The notes under the pieces are model-generated. The model was not told where the DNA came from and did no database searches. It saw only the letters and a list, made by a program, of their open reading frames with translations. A program made the translations under genes and the position numbers. This document shows positions 22,001-30,551 of a stretch of 64,000 nt of DNA, in pieces (the first letter of the stretch is position 1; each line of letters starts with the position of its first letter). The DNA comes from Aaosphaeria pasadenensis (taxonomy: Eukaryota > Ascomycota > Dothideomycetes > Pleosporales). The stretch lies in the NCBI GenBank assembly GCA_022813625.1, contig JAKLMB010000006.1, positions 806,001-870,000 of the forward strand, written 5' to 3'.

Positions 22001-23766
22001 CGTGCAGGAGCAGCAGAAGGTGCCGCCACTAATGTCGCAGCCACTGTAGACGCGGGTGACACCGTCGGGAGTGGGCTAGGCAGAGCAGTCGCTGAATTCG
22101 AAGTTGTCGCAGACGCTGGCGTAGAACCCACGCCTTTCCTCCTCACAGGCTTGATAGCTCTATTTTTCGGCACCTTGACCGTGAGCGCCGGCTGGACCTC
22201 CGCTGGCGGTGGGTATTGGTGCGGAGAGAACTTGTTCAGGATCGTGACCCAATTCAGCTTTTGGTTCTTCCAATTGACGCACGTGCTTGTCAGGGTTTGA
22301 AAGAACTCCTCGACCTTCGCCTCGTAGTTGGCGTCGTCCCTCTCGCTGGCATCTTTGTAGAAGGTGGATTCAGTATACTCGGAGAGGGCGAGAATTGTAT
22401 TGTCCGAGATGGTATACGGCACGTCAATATCTTCATCGGCTTTGGTATATTCGTTAAGCATCTTGAAGTTGTCATTCAAGCGGACGAAGACGCGTTTACG
22501 GGCTTCGGATGAGGAAATACCGGGAGGGTATTTCGGGGTGCGACGTGAACTTTTGGGGATCGATGATTCCTGCCTGCTGTCTACAGGAGCGTGCCAATCT
22601 GGCGTGTCGTTGATTGCGGCTTCTAATAAGTTGCCGAAACTTTCAGGACTATCAGGACTGACAAGACCGTCAGAACCGGCATAACCGTCAGAGCCGGCAT
22701 AACCGTCAGAACCGTCGGAATCTTCACGACCAGCAGAACCGGCAGAAACGTGGGAACTGGCAGGAGAGCGTGGAGCGTTAGAATCAGTGGCAGAGACGCT
22801 ATTTTCCGGATTCGTGGGGAAGAACTGTGGCATTTCATAATGAGCGTATGCAGTCCACTCCCTCAAGCCCTTAATATTCTTTGTCCAATCGTTCATATCA
22901 TTGATCTTTTCTTGAATCTTCTGTTGGTAATCGCTCTTCCCGTGTTGTTTCATGACTGCCGAATCGATCAATTCGGCGATAGCTCTCCGCTGACCGTTAT
23001 CCAGCTTCTTATATTCCGCAGGCGGCCAATTCTGATCCGAGAGCTTTTCCGTCAGCGACTTCAGCATAAGCTCTATTTGGCGTATATTGTCCGCACGCGT
23101 CACTTCGGTAAGCTTTGGAGCGTTGGGGTTGAATTTTAGGAAATTCAACCACGGCGTCCTGTCCGGGAAGGCCAAAAACGCTTCCAACATCGCCTCGTCA
23201 TTCGTCACATGTCTGTCGAGCTCCTCGAATGTGAAAGAACGCTGATAATGGTCCCTCAAACGAGCCTTGACACTGAGATCCATTTCTTGGTCCTCAAACG
23301 AATGGCCGCCCTGATCTATCGTTTTGTGGTTGTTGCGTTTGTACAGCATCGCCACTGCATTACGATAACCTCTCCACCTCTCGTTGTTCCTTGAACCGAT
23401 AATCCCAAGGACGATGTCTTGCCCTTTGAAACCCTGCCTGAGGTACTTTTTCCACTCGTCGGTACCTTTCTCATCGATCAACCACTTCTTCGCGTCTGCG
23501 GTGAATTGGGCCATTCCATCGTGGCCAATTTGCTCGTACAGCTGTTCAGCAATTTTCGTCTTCTTTGTGTCTTTAAAAATGTAGAAATGATCGATGCCTT
23601 CCTTCCCCGCGGCCAATTTTGGGTTGAAGTCGTTGATAATTTGGACGATGGTGGCTAAGTCAGTGGAAGTCTGCACGCTGGGATTAGGTGCGTCATCTTC
23701 TTCATTGGAGTCCGAGAACTCGTAGTCTCTGCCTTTTACAAGTTCATCTGGATAATGTCTGTACAT
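19051..23766 (-). CDS. Large protein of unknown function (1571 residues), single exon
   Basis: An uninterrupted frame of 4716 nt starts at an ATG in good context (TTCACCATG). Three regions can be told apart. Residues 1-330 are charged, helical and ordered-looking (for example IIGSRNNERWRGYRNAVAML and SFTFEELDRHVTNDEAMLEA), with no motif I recognise. Residues 330-1300 are disordered: Gly-Ser-Asp repeats (GYAGSDG), a run of QPVQ-spaced Pro/Ser repeats, repeated P-V-Q/S-M-D modules, and many SK/KK/SP clusters that could be nuclear-localisation or phosphorylation sites (inference). The last 240 residues are again ordered, Leu/Ala-rich and helical, starting near PCLQPFLPLP. There is no TM segment or signal peptide. 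The frame is long and codon-like throughout, so it is a real gene, probably lineage-restricted. Its function is unknown. It could be a scaffold for a nuclear or cytoskeletal complex, but nothing proves this. Confidence 0.85.
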   Translation of the reverse strand: MYRHYPDELVKGRDYEFSDSNEEDDAPNPSVQTSTDLATIVQIINDFNPKLAAGKEGIDHFYIFKDTKKTKIAEQLYEQIGHDGMAQFTADAKKWLIDEKGTDEWKKYLRQGFKGQDIVLGIIGSRNNERWRGYRNAVAMLYKRNNHKTIDQGGHSFEDQEMDLSVKARLRDHYQRSFTFEELDRHVTNDEAMLEAFLAFPDRTPWLNFLKFNPNAPKLTEVTRADNIRQIELMLKSLTEKLSDQNWPPAEYKKLDNGQRRAIAELIDSAVMKQHGKSDYQQKIQEKINDMNDWTKNIKGLREWTAYAHYEMPQFFPTNPENSVSATDSNAPRSPASSHVSAGSAGREDSDGSDGYAGSDGYAGSDGLVSPDSPESFGNLLEAAINDTPDWHAPVDSRQESSIPKSSRRTPKYPPGISSSEARKRVFVRLNDNFKMLNEYTKADEDIDVPYTISDNTILALSEYTESTFYKDASERDDANYEAKVEEFFQTLTSTCVNWKNQKLNWVTILNKFSPHQYPPPAEVQPALTVKVPKNRAIKPVRRKGVGSTPASATTSNSATALPSPLPTVSPASTVAATLVAAPSAAPARTYPPPAKTETDAATTKPTQFVPSTQSVQSAPPPQPVQNLPPSQPVQSTFSTQPVQSTSPTQPVPKQDAKDSDDDSLFNDDSALSTSGSSAFDSKYDLSENGSDPMDTRERLPSPSPPPRTPPRAQPSESTKFDLMDTKETTTIPVQVPATPVQVPATPVPEQFPASMDTEETTTTPVQEQFSASMDIVDPQTDGSGPGPSEHVPQPPATQDSPFRPPKFVYTSKPSTLGQEELPTSMEIVDPATDQDNQNNGSNGSNAVDITVSSTTKSSSTFSAKDWSADAMDFSVPASLADEPPKEPVAKKASQAPSKPDLMPEYRFSPQWASKQDQKKTVAENESPKPKGIFGMFGNLGLELPTTLSSPKLPPVSSPSVDFAAAGRVASPFAASPTPVRTKTQPEPVKTKSGNNFFPSTPPDNEAKSKKTPPKSSARIPTPVKSSKPTSSNLPGLGLEATDPVKSIEPKASEKEPSPKSKPTTKSVQVTESNETTPKSPQDAKEQAEPEPDDIPLPKKSRSKKSTTATSKATLTTPEDSPESVKEPTTAIKTTVVKTFVMKESDDEDPDPVKKPAARKRSNRLAAASAPKNGAASMPAAPTQPKQQHREAQPAAKVPSKSATSERKRFPSSDSSNASEPERFPERGATAEPVPEPGNKKVEDLDKALDGFHLNKNKVKPKPPRVPAQKSVPHDDDDLVGAGDDEKPNKPPEAVKKGQPKPVEPPKPVVVVEPSLPPTVPIPTQPPSSHPNLLLEPCLQPFLPLPTTSLPIFESALEQPDYIANILPSLETHHPTLTPDALLTLATTFPHLIRYAELYRLHYSHSPVWKIPNYTLFTLPHDTYTRIHALVAALRTTSTPAPLRELQCLTAVCSALIHFFTAYADFLPEVASLGGTERAILALNAALGTEHEEASKADAQERVGRFVAAATGEYGVLAAIERVRGVVREWGVRGGHEEVLGRMADVVGWRVGWVVGVRWRGLSRLGFAEGW

Positions 23767-25301
23767 GGTGAATAGGACAGGACTGAGACGGAGTTATGAG
23801 TTGTGAAGTCTCAGTGTACCAATAGGACGAGGTTGTGAGTCCCAAGAAAGTAGTTGTGGTAGCGGTCAGGTTGGGTTCGTATAGGAGATTGATGGGAGCT
23901 CTATTCGATAATGATGCGAGACTAAAGCCTTATATTTAGTGAAAGAGAAAAATAGTGATGGTCGTTGGGGCGGTATGTTTACTGTTGCGTCGCACCTGGT
24001 GCTGCGCGGAGGTGATAGGCTTGGCAAGAGCAGTAAAGCTGTCAAAATGAGCGAGCAGCCTGACGGTATCGAAAATCGGTATACTAAATCGAGCTTCCAA
24101 TCAGTTATAGAACGTAAGTAAGGTCGAAAGGGATCTGATGGGACTGTCTTTTTTGTTATATCTCGTTGCGTTGTTTCACTTGATTGTGTTGTTTGAGTGA
24201 ACAAAGGTGGAATTCACGACAGACAAATATGTTTGCCGACGTTGTTCAACGATGAACAATAAAGGCGTTGATGCCTAAACTGGAATCACCGTAGCTTCCA
24301 ATCAGATCGACGGCACTGTGATGTATCAGTGGGAGGCATTCAACAAAGCTTCAGGTATAAACAATGAATATCTGGCATGAGGGTAGTGAACAATAGCACG
24401 TGGACTATGGCACCAGCTTGTTAAGCAATATGTGAGCAAGGACGTGAAAACCGTGGACTCTGAACCTGATATCCTGTATGTTCTCTAGTAGTCTTTCCGA
24501 CTATGGGATCGCGAGCGACCATACAACCATCGTTTCACACCCTTTTATTGCATTGTAGTTTGACATGGCCAGTTACTGAGTATCGTAGTCAGCCAGGATA
24601 ACATAGATAGAAGTTTGCGGCCTTGGCTTGGGCAACGTTTGTGTGCTTAAGGGATCCTGGAATATTCCTTCCTGTGCCGAAAGTGGTATCCAGTGTTGTG
24701 GTTCATAGAACGGTGGGAAAGACAAACATGTCAGAGATGCGCAATTCGATCCATGTCGACTAGAATGACACCAGGAGGCTAGGGTATGGGGTTGTGAGTT
24801 CAAAATTTGACGAGATGTTTTGTTTCTTCGTCTATCGAATATCGTCACCTGGGCGAAGAGTCCGGTGAACCTGACAAGACAATAAAAGCCCAGCCACCCA
24901 GTGAAGCAGGAGGGGTATCTGTAGAACTGGAAAACAAATAAACACGACGACTGAGTACCGCCAATGGAAATGAGAAGATACTAAGCTAAGCTGTAGAGCT
25001 CAACAAGTGTATCCAATAATCGCAGCGCTGATAATAGACGTAATTAGAACGGGAAAAGGAGAATCCATGCGTGTAAATCCCTCTATATAAGCGTGCATCT
25101 TCGTGAATGGTAATTTTCGTCCCATGTCTTCGATTGCACGTCCAGTCGTTGATCTCAGTAATTAAGGTTTGGTAATTGGTTACTCCTGAGCGTTTTGGTA
25201 AGAGCGGCCACTGCCGTAGCCGTCGTTCCATCCGGCGATTCGAGTCTGTAATCTGGACATCATCGTAAGAACGGATTCAATGTATCAGAATGTAACAAAG
25301 C
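23767..25301. other. Intergenic, promoter side of the 1571-residue gene
   Basis: About 1.5 kb between two leftward genes, holding the promoter of the large gene on the left and the 3' flank of the claudin-like gene on the right. Open frames at 24573-24848 and 24986-25231 (leftward) show no recognisable domain. Nothing else seen. Confidence 0.55.
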
Positions 25302-26130
25302 CTACTGTTCGTTATCCTGCTGGATTTCAGGGTACTCCGGAATGACCTCGTAGTCTCCTTCCGCTGGAAGGTAGAGCGCGCTAGCTGCCATACCGAGCGA
25401 GGTGAGGACTAGGATGCTCCACGATGCGGTGCAAAGGGTCCAAGAAAGGTCGAGGTACCAGCCCTCAAAGAAGCGCTCGTCGTTATCGAAGAGGTATGCC
25501 TGCAGCATGATTAGCGGAGATCGGTGATTATATATGATTGCCTCGAGGCTGATGCCTGTCTTCAACTCAACCCGAGATGATGATTGTATTGTACGTACCA
25601 CGATGGCCATACCCGCGCATTGAATGATGCCTCCCAAGACGAGCAATGTAGACGCGATCTTCCAGCCTGCGGTTCTCCGCTGCACACCACCAGCTATTAT
25701 GACCACGAAGGAAACGAGGGTTGCGAGCTCGACGACGACAGCGAAAGAGATGAGGAAGCCGACGGTTCTCCACATGTGGCAGAAGTTGCCTTTGCAGTCT
25801 CGTGGTTTCGGGTATGATGTGCAAGTGCCTGTCACGGTCGAGCATCGGCTATGCAATCCGATGGAGAATTGGCGCTTGTCGTTCTGGTGTACTGTTAGTA
25901 TGCTGCGATTGGGGGATGCGCAGAGAGCGGCATTGGGGTTCTCTCTTGGAGTGCCTACAGGACTGTAAGATACCCAGCGGGGTATAGCGATGCTTGCAAT
26001 GGTCATTATTGTGCCTGGAAGAGTCAGTTCATGCTGCCCGTCGTCCATGACGTTGGTGCTATAATCCATAATGGGGCTTACAAGCAATGGCAAAGACCAG
26101 GCCAATGCCGTAGACAGTTCTTCGCGTCAT
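25302..26130 (-). CDS. Claudin-like (Sur7/PalI-type topology) four-TM protein
   Basis: Exons 26082-26130, 25599-26014 and 25302-25499 give 663 nt, 220 residues. The first intron (67 nt) splits a Cys codon (T/GC), giving a first helix IAC-TIMTIASIAIP. The second (99 nt, gtacgt...ctgcag) is a multiple of three with no stop, so the frame also reads through it. Four membrane helices: about 7-27, 95-118, 124-148 and 172-198. The first extracellular loop has a tryptophan (RWVSYS) and a GLHSRC...C pattern, which resembles the W...G-L-x-x-C-C loop of claudins and of fungal Sur7/PalI/Fig1 proteins; FCHMWRTVGF follows before TM2. The C-terminal tail is short and acidic. It probably sits in the plasma membrane or another membrane of the secretory pathway; a precise role cannot be given. 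Confidence 0.78.
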
Positions 26131-26871
26131 GTTTGTGGATAGAAATGGACCTCGAGACCTAGAAAGATGCGATTTCCAAGGCGAATAGTTGGAAAAGAAG
26201 AGGAATGGGTGAGGGGGTGAGGAAGAAGTATCAAAACACTGCCGATGGCGTTGTGATCTGGGTGGGTGTCAGATGGTTGCAAGGTAGCTTGTTAGGTTGA
26301 GGTATGGGACGTACAGTGCAATACAAGTACTGTACGGCAAACTTGGCCGGGGGTGGTGGAGGGCGAATAGCGAATCTGGATTGGGGGCCTGGGTGGGTGA
26401 ATTGAGTGGGCGCGGGAGGAGGATCAAGGCGAGGCGCAGGCGGGCTACGATAATGATATAAGGATGGATGAATGGGACGAAGTTTGGGTCCAGCGAGGCT
26501 TTAGCAAGTACAGAAATTTTCAAGCTGCTGGACTTGGTGGTGTTAGTGATTGTTTGAGTCTGATTGATCTCACGATGGTGGAGCCAGGCAGACAGAAAAC
26601 AAGTCGAGACGTGAGACCTCAAGAGAGACGAGAGACAAGACGAGACGAGATGAGATGGACGGGGATCCACTATGACGAACTGCTCCATGCATGGACCGCT
26701 GCATATTCCAACGCACTAGTCTAATCTAGTGTTAGCTTCCATCCCAAGTCGGTCTTCACCGCTAATCAACCAACCAACACCCATCCTCATCCAGACAACC
26801 AACACTTCTACATAGTTACAAGATACTAGATACTATGAAGATACTACCGAGTACTGCGTATGGTAACAATA

Positions 26872-26913
26872 TGTACTCCGTACATCCGTACAATTGGTAT
26901 AGTACGGAGTACA
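26872..26913. repeat. 12-bp perfect inverted repeat, 18-nt loop
   Basis: TGTACTCCGTAC at 26872-26883 faces its exact complement GTACGGAGTACA at 26902-26913. The arms contain the TACTCCGTA motif that recurs elsewhere in the window. The structure could be a hairpin or a palindromic binding site. Confidence 0.8.
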
Positions 26914-27640
26914 GCAATGATCAAATACTCACACTGCTACAAACAGACCTCTAACAACCAAGTCCATCGAAGTCTCACTCGTAGCACGGAGCACAGCATA
27001 TCCACATCCTCCATCGCATACACAGTATGTGATTCCCCTCATGATCGCGATCCATCTATACTAGTGTTAACCGTCTAACCACATCCAAGTCCATCCAACT
27101 CCAACATATCGACATTTCCGTACACTCTCCAGTCTGCTTTGCGGTCAATAGCAATTAGATTCCCATGTATGTCTGGCCGGGCCTTCTTCCACATATACAT
27201 GGTAGGGGACTCCTTGACATTTATCCCGCGTCTTACTGCGTACGGGCTTACAGCTCATAGTCGACAGCCCTCTCGCCCATCGTATTCTCCATTCCTAGCT
27301 GCCCGCTATGAGTAGTTTACCATCCCACCTGCTGTTGTTGTTCCTTTCTCTTGACTACGGAGAACTTGAAGGCCCTTTTCACATGCAGACAAGCTACTCG
27401 ACGTGCTCTAGCGCCTACCTCCGATTAGATCTACAGTACCTCAGATATTTCTCTCTATGCGCCTCATTTCTAAGTACCTCAACTACATTCGCAGTAGTAA
27501 ATCATGTATACCGCACAAGTACATACCAAAACCAGAATATTTCACCGAACAAGCAGCACTATCCCTCTACAAGTACACCACCTATCCATGCATACACCGT
27601 ACACCGTAACTTCACCGATCCGTACAACAAAGGTCCTCCC

Positions 27641-27668
27641 CTCCTCCTCCTCCTCCTCCTCCTCCTCC
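27641..27668. repeat. CTC/CCT trinucleotide microsatellite
   Basis: About nine uninterrupted CTC units, followed directly by a seven-C run. It is part of the pyrimidine-rich stretch. Confidence 0.9.
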
Positions 27669-27830
27669 CCCCCACCAGGACGGGGACTCCCTATCTACGA
27701 TCGTCCATGTGACCCTCCCTTTTCTTTTTGCATCCCTTCCAAGTTTGTTATCAGACAATCCCTCCCCTTGAGCCTCTCACACTAGTTAACTACATGCCTA
27801 CTCGACGGCACATCTTTTGCCGATCGGTCA

Positions 27831-27850
27831 CATCCCATCCCATCCCATCC
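27831..27850. repeat. CATCC x4 pentamer repeat
   Basis: Four exact CATCC units in a row, inside the same pyrimidine-rich region. Confidence 0.9.
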
Positions 27851-28062
27851 CTATGCGTTTGCGCGCGCGCCTCAGTGCTACTTCTTTTCATCGTACTCCG
27901 TACTTCTTTTGTCTGCTTCCTCCCTCTCTGTGTGTACCTATATAAACATCCCTCATCGCGGTGCTCCATTCAAACGCGACATAAAACACACCCTCCCCCA
28001 TACTACCGTCCGGTGTGGAGTCCCCACCCTGTCCTTCGAATCCCACCTATCGCCAACGCCCC

Positions 28063-28076
28063 GGGGGGGGGGGGGG
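28063..28076. repeat. 14-G homopolymer next to CCCC
   Basis: Four C residues (28059-28062) are followed by 14 G residues. The run marks the point where the strand composition flips from pyrimidine- to purine-rich on the plus strand. Its exact length is uncertain in any assembly. Confidence 0.85.
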
Positions 28077-28565
28077 AGGTGAGCATGGACCGTTTTCCTT
28101 TTTATTTTTGTTGAAGGCGCGGGGACGCGGGGTTTGCAGGTAGGTAGTTGTGCAGTTTATGCAGGTATGCAGGTATGCAGCAGGAGGAGGAAGGTTGCCA
28201 GCCACGCGAGTAAGGGATCGGGAGGGAGTGTGCAGGGGTGGCGATTGGTGAGAGATATTTAGTTGACACCCACCTACATTTGCGCTGCGCGCGATGGAAA
28301 TCAGGGAAGAGGGTAGATTGGAGGGATGGGAGGAGATGGGTAGGAGCGGGGATGGGGGTGTAATTTGATATTATAGGCGGTGCGGGTGCAGGACTGGGGA
28401 AGTTGTAGACAGGTAGGTAGGTGGCTCGGGAGACCGAACCGGGACGTTGCTTGTATTGTATGTATGTACGTCTCGATGCCGAACCGAGATGTATGTCTAT
28501 GTGATATTACAGAATATGATACAAGTCGCTAAACGTGCAAGTCATCAAGTTCAAAGGAGGAAAAC

Positions 28566-30126
28566 TTAGAACAGGGCATCTGCCGACTTCTGCACTGCCG
28601 GCTTCTGGAGGAACTCGAAGCATAGCAGCGCTGCAGCGACGCTGACGTTCAGGCTATCAACGCCAATTTCATCCACCTCGCGGCTGCTCCGTATGCCGAC
28701 TTTGTAGTGTGCGGCTTGGAGAAGAATGTCCCGTAAGCCGCTTCCTTCTCCACCCAACATGAGGATGGTTGGGTGGGTAGCCAAAGGGGAGAAACCGGCC
28801 TCCACTGGCCCTTTGCCGCGACGTATGATACTGATCTTGCTGGGTGTGGCAGTGGTATTTTCTCCTTTAGAGGGTGATTTTGAAGCGTAGTATGGAACGG
28901 CATCACTTGCGTAGATGTGCCATCCGTTCCCGGCGCTTCTGTTGATGAATTGCGCTGGTGCAGCCACAGTGAATATTGGCACTGCTTCTGCAGCACCTGC
29001 GGATGCCTTGAGAGTGATTTGACTCCACGGGGCACTTTGCCGTGTTGGTGTTACAATGGCGTCGACGCCTAGGAAGTATGCTGAGCGGGCAATGGCACCG
29101 AGGTTTCCTTCATCCAACTATTTCCTGTTAGACATGTCTTCTATATGCCATTTAGCTAACACTTACCACGCCATCCAAGTACAAGACCAGCGGATGTCTC
29201 CAGCCTGACGACTTGTAGGTATATTCTGTTCGTTTCCCATTGATAGCAGCGTCTTCTCTGCTCTGGGAGTCTAGAACGACACGAAAGTTGTTGTTGGCCA
29301 TGGACGTAGTTGCTAGTTCTTTGATAGGAGGATTTGGCAATGGTGATGCCTCTAATATGAATCCCTTCTTGGTGTTAATTGAAGTCGAGCAAGCTCAAGA
29401 AGCAAACTATTTCCTTACATTATGAGGCCTCCCGTTGCTAGCTTTCGACATGGCTCCTGTGTATTCGTCCTCGACTTTATGGATCTTGAGGCCTGCCGCC
29501 CTCGCTGCGGCAAGAAGTCTGTCTACCCCATCGTTATTAAAACCTTGAGAGTGTATGTATATATTGTAGAGTTGTCGATGATTGGCTTTCACAGCAGCGA
29601 AAACCGACGAATATCCATATATAAATTGCGAAGCTGCCGTGGTATAAGGTAGCGATTCGGGTATGAGACGACGACTGGCAGGACGAGCGCCCTTTCCGTG
29701 CTCAGCAGGTCGACCGAAGGACCGCCGGTTGTTCCGATTGTCTTGGGAGTATGATTCGCGACGGGAGGATGTTCGGTCTTGCTGGTTGTCTTGGTCTCGA
29801 GCAGACAGGTCGCGACGAACGGGGGCATGCTCTTGCCGGTCTCTTCGGAATCGCAATCCACGAGGGGAAGACGACTGATCGTATTGACTGCCCCGACAAG
29901 AGTCACCACTCCAGCTTGTTCTTCTTGAGTCTCTGCGGCGCTCTAATGAATTGTTTCGATTACTTGGACCATCTCGAGGTTGTCTCTTTGAATCTTTTCG
30001 GTGCTCCGATTGACGAATTCCGCGTTCAATCACAGCCTGGAATGATTTCTGGCGACAAGAAATCAATGGCTTATGGGTTGTATAACATCTGAGGGATGGA
30101 ATCGCCGGACGGCAGAATTGTAGCAT
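28566..30126 (-). CDS. mrm1: Mitochondrial 21S rRNA 2'-O-ribose methyltransferase (SpoU/TrmH family)
   Basis: Exons 29419-30126, 29167-29364 and 28566-29117 give 1458 nt, 485 residues. The N-terminus (MLQFCRPAIPSLRCYTT) is a plausible mitochondrial presequence. About residues 35-150 form an Arg/Ser/Asp-rich disordered insert. The SpoU substrate-binding fold follows (QFIYGYSSVFAAVKANHRQL, then ASNGRPHN). Exon 3 carries the knotted SAM-binding domain: motif 1 DEGNLGAIARSA (about 304-315, with the Asn and Arg of the family), motif 2 LGGEGSGLRD (about 423-432) and motif 3 DSLNVSVAAAL (about 456-466). Yeast Mrm1 uses SAM to methylate a peptidyl-transferase-loop guanosine of the large mitochondrial rRNA, and this should be its counterpart. 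The intron-1 acceptor is a tandem aag-aag, so one lysine may be optional. It shares a 425-bp promoter with MIT1, transcribed away from it. Confidence 0.94.
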
Positions 30127-30551
30127 CGTGCTACACTGCGAAGTTTTGTTGGATTCGTAGGTCTGTATAAATTCTAGGGAAAGGAGCTAAGATATCGTTT
30201 CCGAAATTCCGATACAATAAATTTAAGAGCTCGGACCTCTGCGCCAAGACCCTGTCTCGGGAGTCCGCCTTTGACGCGTCGAATTGACGGCGACGTGATT
30301 CCCGCATTTCATGTCGAGTACGGTGTTATTGCTGGGGGCAGTTGTCACTTTCCGGTAAGCATGCGAACTTTTTGAGATCCGCAAAGCGCTGACGATTTGT
30401 AACGCAGACAGATCACATTCACGAGAACATACCTCAACAATTGGTCACGATACATACGAATGCCTCGACTTGCGACCGTCTGCCCAAGGTCGAAACGCCG
30501 CCGACGATTCGAACACATTGATTTTCGACTTCGCATACGCGCGTGGGCACA
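30127..30551. promoter_or_regulatory. Divergent promoter between MRM1 and MIT1
   Basis: Only 425 bases separate the two ATGs, so both leaders and promoters must fit here. No TATA box or named factor site is obvious. Confidence 0.6.

Larger units (their letters stand above)
26131..28565. other. Repeat-rich, strand-skewed intergenic region
   Basis: Contains the leader and promoter of the claudin-like gene on the left and the 3' flank of MRM1 on the right. Between about 26.7 and 28.06 kb the plus strand is strongly C/T/A-rich; after a 14-G run it becomes G-rich to about 28.45 kb. Several simple repeats and three copies of TACTCCGTA (both orientations) lie here. A 134-codon rightward frame at 27308-27712 is just the pyrimidine-rich composition read as Ser/Thr/Leu/Tyr and was not accepted. 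Confidence 0.55.

Noticed and set aside
27308..27712. 134-codon rightward frame in the pyrimidine-rich intergenic region
   Set aside because: Its Ser/Thr/Leu/Tyr/Pro make-up is explained by the CT-rich strand and a CTC microsatellite.
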